A stretch of 64,000 bases of DNA from Comamonadaceae bacterium PBBC2. GTDB taxonomy: Bacteria > Pseudomonadota > Gammaproteobacteria > Burkholderiales > Burkholderiaceae_C. The number at the start of each line of letters is the position of its first letter. Positions within the stretch are counted from its first letter, which is position 1. The stretch is from positions 27,197 through 91,196 of the forward strand of contig NKIO01000006.1 of the NCBI GenBank assembly GCA_002255935.1, written 5' to 3'. The notes below the pieces were generated by a model. It searched no databases. It was not told the DNA's origin and saw nothing but the letters and a program-made list of their open reading frames with translations. The position numbers and the translations under genes were made by a program. This document shows, piece by piece, positions 12,001 through 17,500 of the stretch.

Positions 12001-13056
12001 AGCCTGGGCTCGATGACCTCGACGAATTCGCAAGTGAAAGCCGACGTAACAGGCAGCATGGCCCTCACCTTGGCCAAGGGCACCGTGGTCGACTTGTCCG
12101 CCGGCACGGGCATGACCGCAGGCACCTTGACCAGCAGCGTTGGCAAGATCGATGTGGACACCACCACCGGTGCATTGAAGATCACCACCGCTACAGCCAA
12201 GACTTTGCTCGATGCTCAAGCGCTGGCCGGCGACTTGTCGGTGGGTACTTTTTCGGCGGTATCCGCTGCGCTGGTATCGGGCAATGACATGAGCGTGAAC
12301 ACCGGCACCACCAGTGGCGAACTCCGTGCCACAGTGGGGCGCAATGCCAGCATGGGCAGCTTGACTTCGAGCGCGGACAAAGTGCGGGTCGATGCCATCG
12401 GCAGCCTGGCCATCACCACGGCTAAGGCTGCAGCCGAGGTGGACCTGTCAGGGGCCGGCATCACCGCCACCACCTTGACCAGCACCAATGCTTTTGTGGA
12501 TGTGGATTCGTCTGCCGCAGGCTCAGTGAACGTGAAAACGGCCAACGCCAAGACATACTTCAGTGCCAAGAGCTACGGTGCCATGACCCTCGGCACCTTT
12601 GGCGTGACGGCCGGTTATGTCAACTTGATCTCGGGCGGGGCGATGGCCATCACCACGGGCACCAGCACCGGCAACATGACCATCGATGCGGGCACCAATG
12701 TGGCTTTGGGCAACCTGACCACATCGGGCGGTGCCATCGACACCCTCGCGCGCACAGGGGGCATCACCTTTGGCACGCTCAAAGCCAACAGTCTGGTCAA
12801 GCTGCGTGCGGCCAACGCTTGGAACAATGGACAAGCCATCAGCGGCACTGCCATGTATGCCAGCAATGGTGGGCTGGACCTGTTGGCCAACAGCGGAGGT
12901 CTATCGGTGACGACGCTGTCGGGAACGGCCACCAGTCTTGTCAAGACCAACGCCGGAGCGATTAAGATCAGTTCGGTGTTAGGTTTCACACCAGCCAGCT
13001 TATTGACTGTGACCGCCATTGGCGGCACCAAGACAGTGCCTGTGGCTTACCGGTAA
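1..13056 (+). CDS. Giant filamentous-haemagglutinin / LktA-like beta-helix adhesin, 5'-truncated by window edge
   Basis: Frame open from base 1 (S-Q-S precedes the GTG at 10) to TAA at 13054-13056. Very rich in G/A/S/T/V/N with repeated AGGGxxxVGAAxxVN...TAxV units and ~116-aa repeats near the C-terminus. Confidence 0.85.
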   Translation, partial: SQSVITDFEMNSVDNGYTDDIKASVDKGESILGVAGTLSLTAGKAASSVGLSYVQNRIQTTYSADLNGNITAAGNVELDAWSRANIVGVSAGAGATRGKFSGMGSASVNLIGQRTSATVSGGSVTAASLDLDSDTRGNIFSLAGNLSIAVGSGSGNAAGGAISYTQTGTKTYTLADSTYTVNGQSVVQKGGTVVNRSAGNTASITGATINLGSGDVRVSASNRSDNQSIAASGAFSDGNFAFTGTATWNEIGDQTDARISGSTVTAGDILVKSGNGEGATSAKISSLAGGISASKGSAVALAFGFNTIESTRSALIAGSVVNASGTVSVLADAGSAIETLSATIAASMQGSAGGSSSTNWLNGSTSALVDDVTFNGSASSLTVHASNTGGIQSLAGAIAGSPGGNVIGGAVAINLMGEGSKDFQVTARVKNSRMNSATNVVVDADLTGSIGAIAAAGGGSGSNAINGSVTRNLIAGDVTAEIASLTQNVSASSLTVQADQTSNIFSLAGVINGGGANAVGGAISVNDIAGTVTAKVGSSSLKTTGAVQILAHMDGNISSVAAAGSGAGNVAVNGSNTTNSLTSSVKATATSVTQTTGSSSFKVWAHDDSDIDSFAGTVSGGGTAAVGAALALNFMGRTAGNESASKIVSAEVTSSSLQVSGAVQVLADSNSTIEALGVAAGGGGTFAVTGSNTTNILDDTITAKWVGSTLVGGSGSLDVSATDTATVHALAGNFAGGGTAAVGAALAVNKINTGVNALVQGTSSGKIATGDVRVKADSDAVVDTIAVGMSASPTVGVQGSVSVTQIATSTSSLVNSSAIIEASDSVAVSANSNDRIKSLAGAVGLGIAGVGAAGGVLVNMITSTTTAGVDGSGTRVSGAGTGDGVSVLNDSLSAAPDLMNITEVTDTALSRASRGSSNKRGVSVQATSVEQIAALTTVVGGGGVGVGASVNVDSIDGSTRAYVDSAQINSASGADAAQEARVLAADHALIASTTATVAGGLATGVSGAVGSELIKRSTTAEVIDSATVNAQGNATVKAVADATVAQIAAGAGVGGVAGVAGSGSVALLKGNTQARVLNATINATDVSVLAEGANRTNLIAGSLGAGGVAGVGLSFTVNVSGSTVKALVTNSAIRADGDVKVLANNVTQELAVSATAGVGEFGGVAIGATVTVLEGLTEANITGTSSVDSRLHDDTHNGVNSLMVAATESVNISHNAGAAGGGKLGGVGTAANVLIGKSQVIAGAAGSSLKSEGVVSVAALRQADIDMVTATAGGGGLAGISGAVGVLIFGVAPNSDANSEVNSNNGTMSRVSAGTQANKAQGTGSSLSDADKSSLNSDSSYDTKASFNGASGAHSTSATLSATSVTAGSVAVSSLDKTEVLNNAGSLAIGGLGMSAGVALTTLGGANSASISSSSLTATGGVSVDAGTRELHAGTKSIQSRAIAGAGGLVGLGAAVSLAKNDTANSASLSGTVTAGGAVNVSALDDTSMRSESYGASVGAVSVGVVIAKAEQTGSVLTQVGGSITGQGVNISAQRDATTNAYAKGGSAGVVSGSGAEADATDSSSVKVSLASGISLNAQQGALTIAASSNPNANTEALGVSVASGVAMGVSIAKSSVSSEVEVKSLGSMTLTGQSINISSVLGAGDSAASSSATAGSGGMLMGATGVSATSENKGSAKVTLAGQALVTTTGDVAVSAIDSMDVTSFATGIGAGFVGLGLAFAKSTSDTTVAAQANQFKGLVGGSLQITATGNESINSEAIAGSGGMVAGAGADSRIEHDQSVTADLGSGSGNTLTVGTVATVNATRQVRYNVHSTSATAAALGASGAVTKAYVDGSATARVLDSTKLVADGLRVLATNDLARTDLQAQNAEGGGGGVISGAGADIYTRMNGDALASVGNSANITLEGLLEVRAYNEIHGSSRGQMDVAGAIPIALVETKIESTANADAKVGNSTTVNNYGETHVNALSYIDLEANSVSKTYGLAAAAQGNAYATANVNNRVTIGTGTEIRSAEAIDLLVGQDKDFNRNKHFVTARVDLFNHAAIPVSINPEAEATANVNNSLTVNATAIRSGATIKLGGIEGSYVVEGKGKVSDWTRDLGEMMGLSSEYGSSKKNMSTTASLSGEFEAGYGNKQRIIFGPLGNVVSQEGDVRYTITNEDLGASAGAYVARLYDQLARYGDVPEIRAFVEAELSFYFASMIREGLADSYQQDGKTVYVALSDVSANFLNIKNLRAGSGNIELYGNSVTGTAKLTARADSEIYIENRSPLNLRVFNMTVDANGGFVKYNGTYIKDKAEIGLLNANQQSTLLTVDSIDTRERSGSALALPSLTVKNTYIPLSVHTWTEADVDAGRNVFKVEAPDKTWANLYEDEIRAPELRVNGTLYNKLGTINLSNTGGSISVVAETAGYTPRLDGKEITVTAGKNFMLSSPSISQSVGGSPESLYAVHYTNDQEALMNKLGIDICGHARPVNLDVSYNANCLVNGAGGIYASGGIFMGARYLNVNGTIQSGRADYNVTLTAASVGTQITNWQTQWRRNRGTYLANGTSSMIQISGPLPTDSESEINRLYGIGKISITDRTNAINAMAARRLQPVIYYDAESNRIKVAPTNVTGGLVELVGSVINTGGGVIRALDGYARMNIDNQTSYGIDLLGLDTGGDKGVIRITDLNKPIYNGSGVVTSYEVTTYEKDANGIFKGTVTDGRAPGARVISVINNSLSSPSGSVKARFNYDPLDNSTYSWSAGYETLAEKKYYYEKSSYLGFINGGSVSWNNINTVVKTTNAMPEDIFVSTTVPLGNNANFSMEVKKSITDAEVETYFRSWRKCGFLCIKKTYYVDRRTEVGYKYLYTQRVKADRPINVELVGYDTGALTVSSVGDIRLGGNISNASGNVSLTSTNGSITQLSGGAVVEGIGLNFRAKSGIGIQAAPINLITGNGSFTAVTDSGSIAFHSNSGPLRINRVSTTGEVWLDGAGDILGLDPSIVHVTGKKIYLSAPSGGIGEFNSDGTVKSTLNIQTQDSTLGGLTAKARGGIAIKQPTGNLWVNQVISGGDVYLETGGDLIDNNRNETRDERTEAELLALWSSSALQGASAETSRQATLNLTRTQYRRYWALRDVRDVVTDGSGNVTSYAADTITADYKYNMPTEDRQKLLDAGISEVQLAKTEADRTAEVLALDKQFGKTVYQTNNDKIIAAINTANVAAGKSEVGALSTWSDAELKNPLPKSIFSKSSTSTQTRIEEPNVVGNRVVLKPGGKIGKDDGSVTIPLLKATRLAQGKTAALTDDEKLVIMSAETDDMSLNRDTWTLTVVKKDTFNVLSNRLNVTSNGFVYLGADTTDTFPNGGTANLERVIGTGEIRIKVSDSILNVADAGVSVIQGQKAILEAARGAIGSADKPVQLTLSNNSTGTLTARAQDGIWIHEIGDMRAADIYTPGTATLSATGAIIDGRPVINYPNTGDRTVRSIEAKTLNLTAMAGAIGELNNPMVIKVGSGGVNASTPVGYSVYLEAAENSPMTVGTINSGLDAYVNVWDSSLNTLTGISAKRDVFAFSDGAMTGVNFTAGGIANISSNSTIVGPKVAGGTGAVILDADVSIDLTSVVSGSDVRATAGTFINSTIVNSGRDVSLQANAGAVNATSMSATRNMSVKALGAHGDIHSTTASATTGTLTMEAAGELALTVTSSLGALDLKSGQAMSLLNITSSNSTMALQAGQDIKVLSASSRGHLSMNAAQGVQISTASSGTGSLTLNTDAGSVKAQSLTATTGIVIKSTAGDVNVSNLTATAGGIKIDAGTTINLGTAKATGLVDVSARTGLSASNLNSTLANIDIDSVSGVLKVSAASAKTDLDVQSDSVTLGTFSAATANLRATTAMNLTTGTTTGDIVINSQGTAALGTLTASAGNITADATGSMTITAAKGKLLDISAGTGLTAGTLTSTTGKIDVDSATGSLKINTATAKTLLDAQAVTGALTLGSYTADSAVLTSGTDMVLTSGTVAGSITVTAGGDASLGSMTSTNSQVKADVTGSMALTLAKGTVVDLSAGTGMTAGTLTSSVGKIDVDTTTGALKITTATAKTLLDAQALAGDLSVGTFSAVSAALVSGNDMSVNTGTTSGELRATVGRNASMGSLTSSADKVRVDAIGSLAITTAKAAAEVDLSGAGITATTLTSTNAFVDVDSSAAGSVNVKTANAKTYFSAKSYGAMTLGTFGVTAGYVNLISGGAMAITTGTSTGNMTIDAGTNVALGNLTTSGGAIDTLARTGGITFGTLKANSLVKLRAANAWNNGQAISGTAMYASNGGLDLLANSGGLSVTTLSGTATSLVKTNAGAIKISSVLGFTPASLLTVTAIGGTKTVPVAYR
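11410..12830 (+). repeat. Intragenic ~348-bp (116-aa) tandem repeats in the filamentous adhesin
   Basis: 'AAGATCGATGTGGA' recurs at 11797 and 12145 (348 bp apart). Protein units 'D(I/L)SAGTG(L/M)TAGTLTS..GKIDVD..TG(S/A)LKI.TATAKTLLDAQA' repeat, with a third diverged unit. Confidence 0.8.
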
Positions 13057-13087
13057 ACCCTTTTCAACATCATGAGGAAGTTTGAGC

Positions 13088-13921
13088 ATGAATAAGACAA
13101 CACAGTCATTGCACCCATCGACATGGACGATCACCTTGTGTGCGGCACTTCTGTGCGCCAACGCACAAGCGCAAACGACGCCCGCCGCCACAGCAGCAGC
13201 CCCAGTGGCCTTGTCCATCAAGATCAATGGCCAGACTTCGCCCGCCGAGCGTGGTGAGTTGTTGCTGCGCGAGCAGTTGGCCCGTGGCGTGGCCGACAGC
13301 CCTCAGTTGCGCAATGTGATCCGTGAAACCCTGATCAACCAAGCGGTGATGGCGCAAGACGCCACCAAGCAATCGCTCGACAAACAACCCCAGAACAAAG
13401 CCCGACTCGAGCTGGCCCAGCAAAACGCCTTGGCACAAATTTGGCAACAAAAGGCCATGCAGGATGCGGTGGTCAGCGATGCGGACCTGAAGGCGGAGTA
13501 CCAAGCGCAAGTCAAAGCACTGGGCACGCAAGAGTTCCAGTTGCGCCATGTGTTGTTGGCCGACGAGAAAACAGCCCAACAAGTGCTGGACAAAATCAAA
13601 GCCGGTGCCAAGTTCGAAACGGTGGCCCTCGAGTCATCGCGCGACCCCGGCACCCGCGACAAAGGCGGCCTGAGCGACTGGGTGGCCGAAGCCCGCTTGT
13701 CGCCCGCCATCTTGCAAGCCGTGCAGGCTTTGAAAAATGGCCAACTGGCGGCGCAGCCCGTTCAGACCCCAGCCGGGTGGCAAGTCATCAAGCTCGAAGA
13801 CAAACGCGCACTGACACCACCCCCCCTGGAATCCGTCACCCCTCAACTCAAAACAGCCTTGGCCCAAAAACAAGTCCAAGCCAAACTCGCCGCCCTGCGC
13901 GCCGCAGCCAAAGTCGAATAA
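13088..13921 (+). CDS. Secreted/periplasmic peptidylprolyl isomerase, parvulin (PpiC/SurA) type
   Basis: Signal peptide (MNKTTQSLHPSTWTITLCAALLCANAQA) and rotamase motifs QLRHVLLADEKTAQQVLDKIKAGAKFETVALESSRDPGTRDKGGLSDWV. ATG 13088 preferred over the TTG at 13082. Confidence 0.88.
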   Translation: MNKTTQSLHPSTWTITLCAALLCANAQAQTTPAATAAAPVALSIKINGQTSPAERGELLLREQLARGVADSPQLRNVIRETLINQAVMAQDATKQSLDKQPQNKARLELAQQNALAQIWQQKAMQDAVVSDADLKAEYQAQVKALGTQEFQLRHVLLADEKTAQQVLDKIKAGAKFETVALESSRDPGTRDKGGLSDWVAEARLSPAILQAVQALKNGQLAAQPVQTPAGWQVIKLEDKRALTPPPLESVTPQLKTALAQKQVQAKLAALRAAAKVE

Positions 13922-13946
13922 GCCTCCGCTCAGGCGGATGGTTTCT

Positions 13947-14104
13947 TGTGGGAGCCGGCGATTGCAGTCCTGTCTTTGTGGGAGCTGAACTTGTTCGGCG
14001 ATTCTTCAAAAGTCACCACCCCTGCAAGCCATCGCCCAACAAAGTTGAGCTCCCACAAAGTCAGAAAGCCCTGATTCCCTTAACAAAGTTGAGCTCCCAC
14101 AAAG
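13947..14104. repeat. REP-like palindromic repeat cluster (locus 1)
   Basis: Forward copy TGTGGGAGCTGAACTTGTTCGGCGAT at 13977. Inverted copies ATCGCCCAACAAAGTTGAGCTCCCACAA at 14031 and at 14082. A 44-bp tandem unit (AACAAAGTTGAGCTCCCACAAAG.TCAGAAAG.CCTGATT) starts at 14038 and 14082. Confidence 0.85.
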
Positions 14105-14321
14105 GTCAGAAAGTCCTGATTTGCTCAACGACGTGGGGCTTCTGCAACATTGATGGCATGTCACGGATTGCGCCACATCAGGCCGCCAACAACTGAACCC
14201 CCTGCATGCGCAGCACGGCATTCATCAAATGAATTTTTTGGTATTCAAAATCGATCCCACATCGCTTTGAACATCAATCCTCAATTCAATAAATAAACAA
14301 CCGCAACCCCCAACCGACTGA

Positions 14322-14348
14322 TTGTCGCAATTTGTCGGCAGTTGTCGG
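14322..14348 (+). promoter_or_regulatory. Three 10-bp-phased direct repeats TTGTCG, candidate response-regulator binding site
   Basis: TTGTCG at 14322, 14332 and 14342 (aTTGTCGcaa tTTGTCGgca gTTGTCGgtt), about 170 bp upstream of the giant adhesin. Confidence 0.5.
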
Positions 14349-14399
14349 TTTATGTGTCTGTTGTTTTGCATTTGCAAATCACAAAATCATCAACAGCCA

Positions 14400-14462
14400 T
14401 TGGTTTGGCAGCTTTGCTATTGCGCGCGTGATTTTGATGCTTTTGCTTTTTTGCCAAACCAA
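14400..14462 (+). promoter_or_regulatory. Long inverted repeat in the giant-adhesin leader
   Basis: TTGGTTTGGCA (14400-14410) is the perfect 11-nt reverse complement of TGCCAAACCAA (14452-14462), ending about 50 nt before the start codon. Confidence 0.5.
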
Positions 14463-14512
14463 GATTTTTGCAGGTCTCTTATTAGAGGTTTGCGCAGTTT
14501 TCCCTTTAGACC

Positions 14513-17500
14513 ATGACGGAACAAACCATGTCCAATATCAAGCTCGTTGTTAAAAGTGCTGACGGTGTTCGCAAGACACTGACCCCGCAAGAGTTTGCGC
14601 AATTCAAGCTGCTGCCTGGCATGAAAGTCATGGTGCTCGACGAGACCACAGGCAAGGTGCCTGCCAAGCTTCAAGCCAAGCGCACAGCGCAAGACCTGAC
14701 ACTGAATGTCGATGGCGAGACCATCAAGCTGAGTGGTTTTTACGACGCACAGCAAGTCGACTTCTTGCCGCAAGGCGAAGCCGCCAACGGTGTGAGTTTG
14801 AGCTCCTCTGCGCCAGCACCTGCAGGCGCGGGCGAAGCCTTGGTGTGGTCGTCGGTGGCGGGTGTGGATGCATCCGTGGTCACCGGTACAGCCAGCACCG
14901 GCATGGGTGGCAATTGGTTGTACGCCGCACTGGGTGGCTTGGCCGCAATGGGTGCAGGCGGCGGCGGTGGCGGTGGCAGCAAGACCATTCCTTCGGTGCC
15001 AGGTACAGCGATTGACGGTTACTTGGTGGGTGCCAAGGTTTACCTGATCAACGGCACCTCCAAGATCGACACCGGTGTGGTCACCGATGCGAACGGTAAG
15101 TTCAGCATCCAAAACCCCAACAACTACACCGTCCAGATTGAAGGCGGTACCAACTCGGACACGGGCTTGCCCAACACCATGGTGCTCAAGGCCCCTGGCA
15201 GTGCCACAGGTGCATTTGTGGTCACCCCGTTGACCACCTTGATTCAAGCGTATCTTGAAAAGAGTCCGGCCGGCACCACAACAGCACAAGCCGAAGCGGC
15301 TGTGCAAAAAGCCTTGGGCATTCCAGCAGATGTGGACTTGCTGACTTATGACCCCTTGGCCAGCACCAACACCACATTGGCTGTCCAAGTTCAAAAACTG
15401 GCTGTCTCGGTGGTCAGTGTCATTTCTTTGGCTGAAGGTCAGGCCAACGATGTCATCAACAACATCGTGGCCAACATCATCAGCGGCAATTTCAATGCCA
15501 ATGCACCGTTGGATTTGTCCGATGCCGCCGACCTGACTGCGGTTCTGTCTGGCGTGACGACGGTTTCAGCAGCAGAAGTGACCGCTGTGGTCTCGGCCAT
15601 CCAGAGTGCCACATCGCTGAGCGAAATTTCAACATCGCAAGCTGCCGCTTCTGTGCCGTTTGCCGTAGAAGTCCAACTGGTCAACGGCAAAGCCGTTGCT
15701 GTGAATTTCAAAGGCGGCGTCGGCGACACCATCACCGTCAGTGTGGACAAAGACGGCACAGCCACGTTCAGCCGTGGTGGTGTGGACGCCACCACCAAGG
15801 TCGCCAAATTCTTCACCACCGTTGAGCAAACTTTCAACGACATGGATGGCTCTGCCAATGTCAGTTTGAAGATCAACGCTGACAAAGGCATCAAGTTGGT
15901 CTTCAACTTGGTGGACACCGGTGCAGTGGATCACTATGTTGTGGATGCGCCGAACGCGGACTTCGTGACATTCAAAGGCGACATCGGTAACCAATTGGGC
16001 GACACCGTCGGCCTGAAGATCACGGACGCCAACCCAGGTCAGCAAGACTTCATTGGCATGACCGTTGTCACCAAAGACTTGGTGGGCGCAGAGAAGCTGG
16101 GTTTCTATTTCGACAAGACGGCTAAAAACAGCGATGGCTCTGCTGACAACGACCGTGTCACATTGACGCCTTTGAGCGACATTGACAGCAGCAACGGATC
16201 AGATATTTCGGTGGTGGTTGTTCGAAACGGTGCAGCCAACACGCTGTTGGCTCAACGTCCTGCCGGTCTGACGCAAGATTTGATGTCGGTCGGCTATGCC
16301 AGCGTGGCAGATACGGCGACTGCCCAAGCCTATGTCAGTGCTTCTGAAACAGGCAAACTGATCATTGTTTTGGGCAGCGAAAGCGAATGGTCGACCTTGG
16401 CCACCAATTTGAAAAACAATGCAGATCTGCAGTTCATTGGTTTCGGTGAAGAAAATCTGAAGTTTTTTGTGGGCGCTGTCGGTCCGCAAACAGACACATC
16501 GACGGCTGTGACTTTGGCATCGTTGAAGAACACCCATCCAGATGTCTACGCAGCAATTGTGGGTGGCACTGTTGGCTCAACGACTTATGCAGATAAAACC
16601 GTTGGTGGTCTGCCAACTTTGGAAAAACAGATTGCTGATGTGCAAGCAGCGCTGACAGGTGGCACGGTCACGGCGACGGACTACGACACGTTGGTCAAGG
16701 TCAGCAACGCGATGGCAAAGCTGAACGGTTCCGACACAGGTTCTGTTTCCAAGAGCATTTCTGATGCGATTGGCACAGCGCCAAGCGGCTGGAGCACAGA
16801 CACAGGCACTTGGACATCGCAAGGCACGGGCCTGAATGGTCAAGTGGCAGGCTTGATCAATGGTGCAGTGACGTACTTGAAGGGTCAAGTTACGAGTTTG
16901 GACAGCAAGATCCATGGTGCAGGCACCATCACGGCAACTGATTACGACACCTTGGTGGAGATCAGTAACGCGCTTGCAAAACTTAATGGTATTGGCGACG
17001 GCTCGGTGGCCAAGAGCATCAGTGACGAGCTGGGCACTTGGCCCACCTACGACGCAGACACGAACACATTTGGCACAGACGGCTCGGGCGTGTACCAAGC
17101 GGTGGCAGACAAGCTGGACGCATCGATTGCCAAGCTGCAAGCGGTGATGAACGGCGGCGACATCAGCGCCTCTGAGTACGCAACGATCCTGGACATCAGC
17201 AATGCGCTGGAAGTGCTCAATGGCACAGGCGACGGCTCGGTGGCCAAGAGCATCAGTGACGAGCTGGGCACTTGGCCCACCTACGACGCAGACACGAACA
17301 CATTTGGCACAGACGGCTCGGGCGTGTACCAAGCGGTGGCAGACAAGCTGGACGCATCGATTGCCAAGCTGCAAGCGGTGCTGAACGGCGGCGACATCAG
17401 CGCCTCTGAGTACGCAACGATCCTGGACATCAGCAATGCGCTGGAAGTGCTCAATGGCACAGGCGACGGCTCGGTGGCCAAGAGCATCAGTGATGCGATT

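Noticed and set aside
183-12834. Many long minus-strand and alternate-frame ORFs opposite the filamentous adhesin
   Set aside because: Compositional shadow of a GC-biased repetitive gene; no recognisable domains, heavily overlapping, low-complexity translations.
13441-14196. 251-aa plus-strand ORF spanning the PPIase gene and REP region
   Set aside because: Out of frame with the well-supported PPIase and runs into non-coding repeats; no domain.
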